Positions 33,152 to 45,105 of a stretch of 64,000 nucleotides of DNA are shown piece by piece. The DNA comes from Capniomyces stellatus (Eukaryota > Kickxellomycota > Harpellomycetes > Harpellales > Legeriomycetaceae). Location of the stretch: contig LUVW01000001.1 of the NCBI GenBank assembly GCA_001661515.1, positions 948,052 to 1,012,051 on the forward strand, given 5' to 3'. A program made the position numbers and the translations under genes. Numbering within the stretch: the stretch's first letter is position 1; each line of letters begins with the position of its first letter. The notes under the pieces are model-generated. The model was not told the origin of the DNA. It saw only the letters and a list, made by a program, of their open reading frames with translations, and made no database searches.

Positions 33152-34556
33152 TCACTGTTTAGGATTGGTTAGGGGTAGGAAGCTGTTTTTTTTATGTAGG
33201 CTTTTTGGCGAGAGCATAAAGCTTGAGTTGGTGGTCTTGCTTTGGCTGTACATGTACAGGCCTAAAAAAAATATGAGCACACCAATGGTTTGCACTGTAG
33301 ACACTGGCTGTCTGAACCACAATATCGCGGCAGTGATAACAAAGACACGTTTAAATAGAGATGCAATCGAAAAGGTGACGGGAGAGGTTGTATAGAGCAA
33401 TGTTATTGCCAAAAATGCCTGCGCAGTGTGTGAGATGCCATTGCATATATACAGTATCAGTATGTATGACCCTGAAAAGTCAGAGATGTCGCTATTCACC
33501 AGAGCTCCACTTTCAGATAAACCCGTGGCTGAGGAGGAGGACTTGCCAAAACTTTCTAGTAGAAGTTTGGTAACAACAAAGCCTTCTGTATAGAGCCAGA
33601 TAGGCGCCATTAGCACAATTGAGATCAGCGATGTGTGGAATAAAAGCTTTAGTTTGTTATTCTCGCTGGGGTTCCCAATCGACTTGACTTCCTTAAACCT
33701 TTCCAGGGCATACTTGTTGACAATTGTCCCCATGGTATATGCCAACGTAGAGCACAAAGCTAGCAGGAATCCAAAAGTCGTTAGCCCTTTAGCTTTGAAT
33801 GACGTCAGGCTTACGCCTACTACCAGAGGAACCAAAGAAACGTATACGCTTTTGGTATACCTTGTCCCAAACAACATCTTGCAAGCGAACACTGTAAATA
33901 GCGGGGTGACGCCCTAAAGTTTATCCAAAAATGATTTCAAGTCTAGTTAGAAAGCTGCCCAGCTTATAAATAGAAAAATAGCTGAAGAAAGCGACATACT
34001 TTGTATTTTCGAGATACAATGCATTATTTGAAAGCTTCAGTAATTCATGGAAACAACAAAATTTAAGCAGATAGTTGCGTAGCTAGTTGAACTATTTGTT
34101 GAGGTTACTTGCCTTTATAGTGTGAACTAAACTAATGGGTGCATTCGAGACTGCCAGCGAGGTGAAGATGTGACTAATAACCTGGCTAATCGAGACGTAA
34201 AACACTTTTTTGATTTCTGAAAGCCGTATGGATGTATCTAGTGATTTTGGAAACATTGTCCCATAAATCTTTAGTAACAGCGCCACAGACCCAAACTGTG
34301 TGTAGGTTAAGGTGACGGGGTATGGTAAAATGTTTAGAATTTCTTTTCCCACATTGCTAGCTATTGCCGAACAGCTGTACCACACCAAACACATCAGTCC
34401 TATTAATATATTGTTGTAATTGTCTCTTATCAAGGAAATCAGGACTACGCTTGTATTATTTCTGTATGTTCGTTTGCGCTCAAATTCTTTGATATCGTTC
34501 ATTTCGTCTGATTCTGTATCAGAGAATTTTTCGTATGCGACTTTAGCATTGACCAT
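33152..34556 (-). CDS. Triose-phosphate-translocator family transporter (Sly41/SLC35E-like)
   Basis: A drug/metabolite-transporter superfamily membrane protein, probably in ER or Golgi; its substrate is unknown. Exon 1 is 34556-34113 and exon 2 is 33913-33152, giving 401 residues. Hydrophobic helices start at about residue 48 (NILIGLMCLVWYSCSAIASN). The TPT hallmark is restored only across the junction: SLVHTIK | GVTPLFTVFACKMLFG matches the HTIKAxxPxFT motif of the family. That junction uses a GC donor (GCAAGT) with a normal TTTAG acceptor; the first GT nearby would be out of frame. Downstream helices include SLVPLVVGVSLTS and LFKRVFVITAAILWF. The N-terminus is short, acidic and cytosolic. 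Confidence 0.88.
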
Positions 34557-36304
34557 TTTGCTGTTTATAAGTATGTAAATGTCAATATTGATCTCGCTGT
34601 ATATTTTACTTGGCTGGGCTTGGGGATACGGTTTCTAATTTGAACTGTACTCGTATTCGTATTTTTCTTTTTTGTGAATTTAGAAATGCGAGTTTTATTA
34701 AAAAAAAACTATCTGTATAAGCAAAGTGGGTGTAGTATTATGGTATATATATTAAACTTGCAGTCTAGCTTGTTTGCACCAGTGTTTCCAAGTAGCTGCG
34801 AATTCAATATTGTAATGTATAATGGATATAATATCTGTGACGGCTAGGTGAAGTCAAAAGGTAAAATAGTTTAAATTACAAACGTTGCTCAACAGCAATC
34901 TTTAACATTAAAAATAATCAGTTTCCCAGCTTTTTTCTTTTTTTTTAAAAATCTTGAAAAATATTAAGATTTGATATTTTTACCTAATAGTATTTCTGAA
35001 AAGGAATAATTAGAAAACACGGTGTTCATTTTTCTGAATTAATTAACTTGTCCACCTAGCAATTTACTAAATGCATTTGATGGGAGTTTCAGAAAACTTT
35101 CATAGGGCCAACTAAGCCATTCAAAGACTTTGGTCCATGTGTCACCGTTTCTACAAGAGTTTGCATCTTTTGTTTCAATTTATAATAGATATATTTTTCC
35201 ACAAATAAGAACTCTAGTTTAAATCTCGTATTTGCTCTTAATAATAATAACGAACATTAATCAATTGACAAAAAAGTTTTGGTGGGGTTTGATTGGAAGC
35301 AAACAATGGCTTCAGTTTTCCTTTCCAAAATCCAGTATTGTCAATTCAATAAAGTAAAATAAGGCAAAAATTCAGTATTGTTAGCTAGAGCTAATGATGG
35401 GACACAGTCCCACGAGTACACAATATAATTCTATCAATGCTAGTGTCCAGAAGGACCTGAATACAATAAATGTGCCAAAGACATATGCCAGCAACCCCAG
35501 TTTACATTTGTTTGCTGCAAAGCGCTTTTAGCCTGAGGATACTTGGTATTGTAAGGGCAAAGACAATGGTAATCAACAATATAAAGGTGTATTTGGCCTG
35601 AATTAATTGTGCGGTTTCGGGTGTTGAATGCTTGTAGAGTATTAATGCTAAAATTGATAATACGGCATTTTACACATTGTAACAAGGTTTTGGGTGTAAA
35701 TCCAATATATCCAGATATTAATTTTTTTTGTATATCATTTATAACAATAAGCGTTGAATGCTAATTGAGCGCCTAATTCGGGTTTAATTCTGCAGATTTA
35801 TCCTGTATATATGTGCATCTTTTCTTTTTCTTTTTTGTGTTGTCTTTTCACTTTTTCTATTTATTTGCAATATCCTCCCTTTGTCCCAACTGCTTGGTGG
35901 TTTATAAATAAAGATTGAGCTATATTGTTGGGGTTTGAAGAGCGCTTAATATGTAAATATAAATGACTGCAGCGGTTGCAAATGTAACACAGCTAATGTT
36001 TGGGTTATGATCTAGTTAATTGAAATTGTTGGAAAATATGCATGGACAATATTATCCAATAGTCTCGTATAAAAAATAGAAATTAAAAAAAAACTCGAAC
36101 TAAAAGTTGTGATTGTCGTTTTTTTTCTTTTTGGGCAGGTTTTACGCTTGAAAGGCAAGGTTATAGATATTTTCTGTTTTTAACTCTCGGAGGCATAAAA
36201 ACGAGACTGAGGTCAGAGGTCAGAGATCAAAATCAATAAAATCGGCAAAGAGAACGAAAACAAGAGTAAACCAATAGGCAAGCTAAAAGCGGTTAAATAG
36301 AAGG
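34557..36304. other. 1.7-kb divergent spacer, no gene seen
   Basis: AT-rich region between two divergent genes. ORFs here (for example 35440-35685 minus) lack codon regularity and domains. It presumably carries both promoters. Confidence 0.4.
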
Positions 36305-37521
36305 ATGCCAAATATATTTACAGATTCAGACAGTAGGAGCAAGGTGTTTGTGGGAACCAGCAGTGTGGGTAAGACTATGTCCAGCAATGTTTTGCAGAGG
36401 CATGTGTTTAAGCTAATCCGTTGGATATACACACTTTGATGCTAGTGTAGTTTGTGATGAATTGACAAATAGATCGAGACGTTTGAGTTAAAGAAGAAAA
36501 CGATTTGGACTTTATGAAAAATGGATTTGTAACTAAAGCGGCGATGTTTGTTTTTAAATAGCATGCGTCGGAGCGGCAGTAGGAACGATTGTGGGAGTAC
36601 TAAAGAATATAAGGCCAATAAGCACACCTGTAGTGTCCATGGCAGGCAGCTGGGGCATAATTGGATTGTTGTTTTTTGGTAATTTGCAATTTTTTTTCTT
36701 CTTATTTACCCCAAGTGAAGATATTTAGTTTCAGTAAATTCCAAAAAAAGAAAATCATTATTGGATGGGGCTTTTTGTTTAAGAGAGCAAGATAAGAGCA
36801 AATGAAAATAATGATAATACAATCTAAATTTTTAGTATCGAGAGAGAGCTTGCTGGTTGAGCAAAAGGATAAAAACACGGTTTATAATTTAAAGGATTCC
36901 TTGACTAGAGATTCGGATGAGCTATTCAGCAGCACAGCAGCAGGGGTAGTGACAGGAGGGTTAATCGGAGGGATTACAAGTAGGTTAAAACCATTAAGAG
37001 GGTATAGATAGATTTATATGCTGCTAATTTCCACATAGCCGGGTAGTCAGATAGATATAAAGACAGACTAAAACAAGCACGATGTAACTGTTGTAGGAGG
37101 AAAAAGCGGGGCGCCAATTGGTATGTTGACTTTGGGTGCATTAAGTTTTGTTGGACAAAAGGTGTACACAAAGATGTATCGATATAGACAGTACAAGATT
37201 ATGGAAGAGATGGGATTGCTATCAGACTCAGACAGCAGTAGTGTTGATACAAAGAGCGAACCAGGAAGCGATAGTTCAGAGGGTAGTAATCCAGATGCAA
37301 ACAACATGGCAGGGAAGCTGCGGGGGTTTATGGGAAAGGGGCTGTTTACAAACATGCCAAGTTGGTCGCCGATTCGATCAATTACGCACAAGGAGTATAT
37401 GGAGATATTGCAGGTACGAGAGGACGACATATTGGAGCAGCTGGTAAAGATTGACAAGAATTTGGCTTGGCTAGATATGGTGGAGGAGAGCAAGCTAAGC
37501 AAGGAAAAGTCTGATAAATAG
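36305..37521 (+). CDS. Tim17/22/23-family-like multi-pass membrane protein, unassigned
   Basis: Not recognised to a named orthologue. Exons: 36305-36368, 36562-36678, 36836-36979 and 37097-37521, 249 residues in one frame with GTAAG/GTAAT/GTAGG donors. Three or four Gly/Ala-rich hydrophobic segments are visible: ACVGAAVGTIVGVL, VVSMAGSWGIIGLLFF, STAAGVVTGGLIGGI and MLTLGALSFVG. The small-residue packing (GxxxG) is typical of the Tim17/Tim22/Tim23/Pmp24 superfamily. The C-terminal 100 residues are soluble: acidic Ser-rich, then a charged helix (MEILQVREDDILEQLVKID). No cleavable presequence is evident. It may act in mitochondrial inner membrane assembly; this is inference only. Confidence 0.65.
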
Positions 37522-37773
37522 AGGCAAGGACTAGCTGTGAATAGAGTCATGCGGACATATCATGGTTAAGCAAAGGAAAAAGTAGGGAAAAGAAACTGTG
37601 TTTGCATAGTATTTAATTGTAAAACAGAGTTTGTGGTTTACTATAGAGCTAGATATATAAATAAAAGTCAACTAGAATAATAATAAAATGTAGTTACTAG
37701 GTAAATACTTTGTATTGAAAAGTGTGAGGAAAATAAATGGAAAAAGTTAGTAAAAGGATCAAATCTGTTAAAG

Positions 37774-40700
37774 CTACCGAGTAACATCAATTCTGGATTT
37801 TTTAACAAGAGATCCGCGGCTTTTGGTTTTGACCAACCTGCGTCGCAGCATCAGAGCACGCTCTTTAAAATCGCTAGACTTTTTATGTTGGCTAAGAACA
37901 AAGTCGTCGTCTTTGCCATCTTCGTAATTGCTGTTGTTTGTATCCTTGTTTTTGTTTTTGCCATTGTCCTTGGTAGCGTTGGAAGTGGCCTCAGGGTTTT
38001 GGGGTGGATTTGCTAAGCCAGAAGCGGAGTCTGTGGATGTGTTGTCAAGATTGTTGGACAAAAGCTTCAACTCTTCATCGTCAGAAGAGTCAAAGAAGCT
38101 AGAGTACAGCCTTGAAGCACCCGTTCTAAGAGACTTTCTAAGAGGCTTTCTAAGAGACCTTTTTATACCAGTTTTGATTCGGTTTGCTTTGCTGTCAGAG
38201 TCAGAGCTGAAGTTGAACGCTACGCTTTTATGTGGTTTTTGTGTTAATGATTGAGACGAGTCTTTGCCCAAGTTCTCTTTTGAGCCAGAGTTGTTGAACG
38301 ACAAGATGTTGTTTATCATGCTCTCATTTTCGCTGTCATCGCTACTGAAACCAACTTTTCCAAGATTGTGTGAAGATGCCAACCCGCCAATTTCAGAAAT
38401 ATCTTGGTGTTTGGTCAAGTTAGGTACGGACGACAGTTTGGACTTTGTTTTAGATTTAATCCTGGTGTTGATTGTGGGTCTGTCATTACTCTTGGACTTG
38501 AATTTGGACTTGAATTTGGATTTGGATTTGTGTTTGGATTTGGAGTTGCTAGAGTTTGCGGGCTCCATGGTGTTGGTTGCCAGGCTTGGTTCCTGCAGGA
38601 CCAGATCATACAAAAGCCTGGAGTTTTCAGTCACATCAGAGACAGATTCAAGACCAGAAATAGCAAAGCTTGTCAAATCGTCGCTCTTATTGATTCTAAA
38701 CAGCGAAAGAAGCTGCTGTAAATGTGGATTATTTTCAAGTAGGTCGGCAATTTCTGGTATGGAGGCATCAAGCAGATAATCAGGGGTTTCAAGCACTTGG
38801 TCAAGCTCTGTGTCTAGGTCGCTATTATCCGAGTCATCAAACAGACCATTGGTGTTGCTTGTTGAAACCTTTTTGGCAGAACTGACTCTTTTCAGCTCTA
38901 TAAATCTTTCAAGTTGCCGCTGCAGCCAGTCCAAAGACTCAGAGTTGCCACCCATTTTTAGTGCATTTACGCAGTCAGTAACCTTTTGCTTCCATGGTCT
39001 ATCGCCTGCAACTGGATGTACCGGATTAATCAAACTGTTTGGTTCGTCTTCTGAATCGCTTGAGTCTGATATGCTTCCCATGGCGTCATCGTAGCTGAGC
39101 TCCTCATTAAGCACCGGGTACCGCTTTGGGTTTGTTCCTGCCGAGCTGGAGTCTATGTATGCTTTAACCCGTATACAATGCGTTTTTTCTTCAAACAGGT
39201 CCGACTCCGAGTACTTTTTTACCCTTATTTTCGCCTTTGGCTTGCTTGAGGCAGACCCTGTTTGGGAGTCTAGTACGTTTGGATCGTCCAGGTCTGAAAG
39301 CTGCAATAACGCAGCATCAAGGCTGTTGATCGAGTCTAGCCCTTCAGTAGCAGGCAGCTCGCTGTTGATGTTGATGTTGTCTGATGGGTCAGACACTGTA
39401 TATTCTGTCTCGTTTGTGAGATTGGCAGCAGTTTTAAAGTATTGCCTAAAAATATACACAATATCTTCATGCACGTCGTTCAGCGCTTCGAACCAAATCG
39501 AGTCATTGGCTCTTGAGTTCTGGATGTCTGTAAAGTTGGTTAAAAAAACGTAGAAATATCTGAAAAGAGCCTTTGTATAAAACAGGTGCGACTTCCTGCA
39601 TGTGACTGCTATCCGATGTATCATCTTTGAAACTATACCAAGGTCTTTGCCTTTAAGCACAGTGCACGCTCTCAATACCACGCAGTACGAGGCAACTGTT
39701 TTATGCTTTGCAAACACCTTCTGCCACTTTGCAAAGCTAAACGTTCTATCCACGTAAGCAACCTCATCATCATCTTCATTATCACTGTTATCGCTGCCAT
39801 CGTCGCTACTTTTACTTTCGCCCTCTTCCTCACTGCCATTTTTCTTTTTTCTTCCTGCTTCGGTTTTAACCTCTTCATCGCCAGCGCCATCACCAACAAC
39901 ACCCAAATTTAACAGCCTGCTCTTCTCCAAGTCATCCATTATCTTTTTATACAAGTCATCGGTGTCCATGTTGGCAGAATCAGCCGCTCCACTCACCGAA
40001 TCAACTTCACTGTCTGCTGTAGTCGCATTGGCTTTAAGCATCTGTTCCTTTTTCTTTCTTTTTGCTGCCTTTTTGCGGACATACATTTTCTTTTTCTGCG
40101 TTGCATAGTTGGCTAATGACTGGATAAAGTCCTCGACTGTACGGATCATTTCTAGCACAAACCTATTATTTATTTATTTTTGTTACAACAAAACAAATCT
40201 TAATTGTTAAATATCATCAACTAACTATAACCACACCATATTTCAACCTAAAAAAACAAACAAAAAATCTGACCATTCTAGAATCTATAAATTTATACTA
40301 TGTATTTAAGATTATAGGCTTACCCTTGGGTCTGTTTTGTAGGCTTGAAGCATCCGCTAAGCTTTACCATCAAATCCATCACGTGCCCATCGTAAAACAG
40401 GTTGCTCAAAATGTAAGTCCCCACCTCCGAGTACTCTGGGTTGTTGCTAACCGACATTTCATTCAATACCCCCAACATCGACCTGAAGCAGTACATTGCT
40501 GATTGCGAAACTGGCCAGTTTTGGGTCTCCAGCCCATCGCTCAGCTGTCTCAAACTTACACCAATTCCTCCTTGGTTTACAACCGATATTATATATGGGA
40601 AGTCTACAGCTCTATCCGCAACCTCTCTATCTACCTCACCACCTCCTGCATTACTGAATAGCTGCGAGCCTCCTTCCACTACATTTTGACTTGCCGGCTT

Positions 40701-42892
40701 GTTTTTTCTTTGTTGTATCCGGTAAACCTTTACAAATATCTCCAGAAAGTACCCAATGGCGTATAGCAATCTAGCATATCCCACCTCGTCCAACTCATTC
40801 TTTTGGGTTTCTATATCCTCCAACAGTGGCGGAAACAAAACTTTGCAAAGCCCAATGTATGACGTTTAGTTTATAAGTATCACTTTACTTTTGTTATCGA
40901 ATAAAAAGATCATACACCCAATAACAGCAATAAAAAAAACCTAGACATTGCAATTATAGTGCGGTTGCAGTGGCGTATCCACCACCCAAAACATTTTTTC
41001 TAGTCGGATAAAAAAGTTACCCCATAATCACTTACCACCAAAACAGCTTTTTATAAAAACTATGGACGTCTCTTTGAGTATCGCTGATGCTTGGGGGCTT
41101 ACTTCACGTTCCTCTTCGTCCAGTTTATACTAGTTTTTATTTAGCTTCACTTTTAATGCAACTCTAAATTTCCAAAGCTTTAACCAAGTACGGTTTATAA
41201 CCATGATTAATCCAAGCGGATCAAAACACTGTTTCATTCAAACCTAGAGCTTACCTTTAATTCCTGTGCCAGTGCATTGTTGATCTTTCTGTTATGCAAA
41301 GGACGGACTTTACGCAAGGGACGCGCAAAAATCTTCATTGCTTCGCTTGCGCTAAATATCGGGATAAGAGTGCCTGGATTTACCGATCCTGCAAATACAC
41401 CTCCAAACCTGTTGTGTCTCCCAGGCCTTGAGTTGCCCAAGTTTCTAGCTTCTGTTTTGAAAATCGATACAACTTCTTCCATCTAAAATTGTTAAATGTG
41501 AATAATGCTCTCTTTAATAACATTTACCAAACCAGCACACGCTGCCGAAAGCAACTACATCAGTCGTGTATGTATACGCATTGTTAACAATATTTACATT
41601 TGTCTTTGAACTTTCTGCCAATGAATCAACCGGAACTCTTTGGTACAAACTGTAAAACACATCCATCACCACCGCACTAAAAGTCCGCACATTCCGGTCA
41701 TCCATCATCGATGAAACCGCTATAAACATGTCAATTCCACACTCTTGTTCCATCACTTGGATGAACCAGTCCTAACATCATTTTATTCCATAGTTATAGT
41801 AATATATAGAGTTATTAAGTATATATAACAAACAGCCAGAGTATCATATCAAAACATATCATGTTGTAGAAATTCATTCTAGCTTTCATCAATGTTGACA
41901 TTTCAAAGCAAGTGTTTTGTATACCTGTACTCCCACTCGGTTGGATGATACACCGTAAACCCCACTTGAAACGAATGGCTCTTGAATTCCAAGCAGGTTT
42001 CTAAACACATACATCCCTCCCTGGAGCAACATTTTATCCTTATCCGTTCTAAATCTATTTAAGCGCTGGTTGATTAGTATTAACTCCGCAAGTATAAAAC
42101 CAGACAGCAATATCTGGCCAGCTAGCAGTACAAGATACACCATATGATATTAGCTACTATGTCACCATATTTTACCCTAGTGGTACTTCAAAAACTCTAG
42201 CCATCGACCGTACTAACGACGACATGAGTTGGTTGTTACAAAATAGCTTTTTATACTCCAGTAATGATCTATTAAAGGTCTCCCTGGTATCTGTCTCTTG
42301 AGTATCCATGGACCACGTCATGAAAACAAAAAGGTCCACTATTCAACATAAACCGCTGCGATTAGATTTGCTTTTCATTTTAATATACTTTTCATTTGAA
42401 TACATTTTGCAACCTCCAATGTACTTTGCAGAATTTAATTCCCCAAAGCAACAAGCATTGATAATGAAGAGTCAAGGATCAGTGTCGATACACCGAAGCG
42501 GTATACTTACTACATAAACAGACTATTTTGTAATCTTCAGCACGCCCCTCTTCACAGGAATACCACAGCCTGTCATCAACACCTTCGAAATCCAGCCACT
42601 TTTCCACATTAAGATTAAATATCGGAATCAAATCATTTCCCAGTATTTTCCAGTCGGCTAGCCACTTCAACACAAGCTTTTCCTGGCTCAGCTCGTCGAG
42701 CCTAATGTATCTTTTCAAATCCTTCAAGCAGTCAAGGCATTCATCTCCCATAACATACTCAAACCCGCCAGTAACTTTGGTGCTATTTGTGGGGGCTTCC
42801 AGTCCTCCCAAAGAGGCGCAGGTTGAGAGAACCACATTTCGATACTTTTGTAGCTCTTCGTCCAAATTGAACTCGTCGTCACTAGAATCCAT
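37774..42892 (-). CDS. TOF1: Tof1/Swi1/Timeless replication fork protection protein, eight exons
   Basis: With Csm3/Tipin, this stabilises paused forks, recruits topoisomerase I and supports the S-phase checkpoint. Proposed exons: 42892-42511, 42338-42176, about 42054-41925, 41771-41528, 41475-41255, 41129-41036, 40840-40324 and 40162-37774, giving about 1379 residues in one frame. The N-terminal Timeless domain is clear: FEYVMGDECLDCLKDLKRYI, VLKWLADWKILGNDLIPI, LFVFMTWSMD, GGMYVFRNLLGIQEP and GRHNRFGGVFAG. The middle part has YARLLYAIGYFLEIF and the exon-7/8 border GFVLEMIRTVEDFI. The C-terminal third is acidic/Ser-rich with basic Lys/Arg clusters, as in the family. The acceptors of exons 3 (42054 or 42048) and 5 are less certain than the rest. 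Confidence 0.9.
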
Positions 42893-43335
42893 TCTTTTAT
42901 TATATTTTCTTCACTTCAGTGTATTTTTGTTTAGTTTTTCTTTGTCGAGACTTTTTATTATTAGAAATGTAATTCTAGTTATAAAAACAGGTAAACACAA
43001 TTTAGTGCTTTGATAAACAAAAGTCCCACTAAATTAAATATATTGCATTTCAGGTAAAGTTGAAAAGTTTCAAACACACATCAGAATTCTTCATGTTATT
43101 AAAGAACAAAACAATACGAAATATGTGCAGCTGAAAAATAAATAAATAAAAAAGTAAAATACCCATTGCTATTGGCACATATTATTGATATTAAATCAAG
43201 TCAACGAAATTAAACTAATCCCGAAATAAATAAATAAAAAGTAAACAAAACCAACAGTGTGAATAAAATCAGGTTCAATTATTTCGTTTAGAAGATTAAA
43301 AAACAAAATACTGGTCAAATTATAGCAAAAAGTTA
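42893..43335. other. Spacer between TOF1 start and tRNA pair
   Basis: AT-rich; contains the TOF1 promoter. A T-run on the minus strand at 43327-43331 is the likely Pol III terminator of the tRNA pair. Confidence 0.4.
43326..43331 (-). terminator. Pol III terminator after tRNA-Lys
   Basis: A run of five T on the transcribed strand a few bases after the tRNA-Lys 3' end. None exists in the six-base gap between the two tRNAs. Confidence 0.6.
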
Positions 43336-43408
43336 AGCCCAACGCGGGGGTCGAACCCGCAACCTTAAGATTAAGAGTCTTACGCTCTACCGATTGAGCT
43401 AGCCGGGC
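43336..43408 (-). tRNA. tRNA-Lys(CUU)
   Basis: Full cloverleaf on the minus strand: acceptor GCCCGGC/GTTGGGC (two G-U pairs), D arm GCTCAATCGGTAGAGC, anticodon stem TAAGA/TCTTA, loop CTCTTAA (anticodon CTT), T stem GCGGG/CCCGC with TTCGACC, and discriminator U as in yeast tRNA-Lys(CUU). No intron. It is the downstream member of a pair with tRNA-Ala. Confidence 0.95.
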
Positions 43409-43414
43409 AAGGCT

Positions 43415-43486
43415 TGGAGAATGCGAGGATCGAACTCGCGGCCTCTCGCATGCAAAGCGAGCGCTCTACCACTGAGCTAATTCCCC
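43415..43486 (-). tRNA. tRNA-Ala(UGC)
   Basis: Full cloverleaf on the minus strand: acceptor GGGGAAT/ATTCTCC with one G-U pair, D arm GCTCAGTGGTAGAGC, anticodon stem CTCGC/GCGAG, loop TTTGCAT (anticodon TGC), T stem GCGAG/CTCGC with TTCGATC, and discriminator A. No intron. Only six bases (43409-43414) separate it from tRNA-Lys on the same strand, with no T-run between. Confidence 0.95.
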
Positions 43487-44423
43487 TGATATTTTTGTCG
43501 TATATATAATACGACCAAAAGTAATAGTGGATAATATAATCAAACAGCTATGTACAGTTGAGTTTTGTCCCCTTGTGGTTTTATCAACAGTATTTAGAGG
43601 TCCGATTGGATGTGCTCATTATTATTATTAATTAATTAGTTATTTATTTAGTTATTCGTTTAATTATTGATTTAGTTAGTTATTTATTTAGTTATTTTAT
43701 TTATTTAGTTAGTTAGTTATAAGAATATGAGATTCGACTCAAAGGAGTGAATCTTTCTAGTTTTTACTTAGCAATAAAGATACAGCAACATTAAGATACG
43801 GACGATCTCGAGTGAGATCAAAATAAGACTAGCAGTCAACAGAAATATATGCAGGTGATTTTTATAGCCGGAAATTCACACTACAATTTTTTTTGCACTT
43901 TTTAAACCCCATAAACACAATCACAAAAATTGTGACATTGCCAAACTGCAAGCCAGCAGTATTCTAAAACTCCTAGGAGTTTGGGCAAGTGTAGGATAAG
44001 TTATAAGCATAGCGTACATTGTTGTGTATACGAGGCTTTAAACATACCACCACAAGTTGCACATTATTTGCTATTTTAAAACACTTTTTTTTTAAAAAAA
44101 AAAAAAAAGTAAAACAAAACAAAACGAATTCGTTTAAATCAAATTTCAGTTAAAACTTGGTTATTCGATTTATTTAATTGATTTAGTCAAAGAAAAAAAA
44201 ATGATCGAGTTTTGTATTTTGAATGCACAAACCAAATTAGTTGAAACGGCTCCATAAATTTGAAAATAAAGAAAAAGACAAATCCAGTTTTATTCCAAAA
44301 CAAAGAAAAAATATTGTTTCCCAATTAAATATACAGATAGAAATTTAGCTATATGTACCATAGTCGATGGCATTTCTTGTAAATTGATTGAATGCCTGAA
44401 AGCCAGACTTCCAAAAAATAAAA
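43487..44423. other. Spacer with TTAGTTATTTA-type degenerate repeats
   Basis: Upstream of tRNA-Ala and ALKBH7. Imperfect repeats of TTATTTAGTTA occupy about 43618-43720. No gene is seen. Confidence 0.45.
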
Positions 44424-45072
44424 ATGCTAGTCCACAGAAACGTCCACCAATTGACGACTTTGGATTTTAAAGTACTCAAATGCAATCTTGCGGGATGTAA
44501 AGGTACTGTTTCAAAAAACTTTAGCTTTACTAGTCGAATTCAGAAATACTCTATGAAATCGAGAGGGGAATGTACTAGAGAAGAAAAGCTTAAATTCAGC
44601 TTAACAAGAAACACAAACCTGGATTTTTCAGGAAAGGACAGGTATATGCGATTTTCAAAAGAATTTGAAGAGTCAGAGTTTTCAAAGTGTAAAAACGATC
44701 TAATATTGATTCCTGGGTTTATATCCGAAAAAGAACACGAGGATATAGTTAAGGCATGTGAAAAGAAACTAAAGCGGTATAGCAGAGACGGTTATGCGGT
44801 GGGACATTTCGATGAAAGAATAACCAATTATAGGGAATGTTCAGTTTCTAGCTGGTTGCCAGTTGAGCGAAGTATTCAGTACAAAATTCTTGGAGGCGAT
44901 TTAACCAATAAGCACATAGAGGGTACTGTTGAAAATAATAGGGAGTCTTATAAACAGAATGTCAATTTGGGGTTGAATAAAATGGATTTTCGAGTGATTG
45001 AGATACTGAACAAAGTGTACAAATTGTTTCCTGAAGAATGGGCATGGATACCACCTCATATTCTAGGTATTG

Positions 45073-45105
<33 letters not shown>

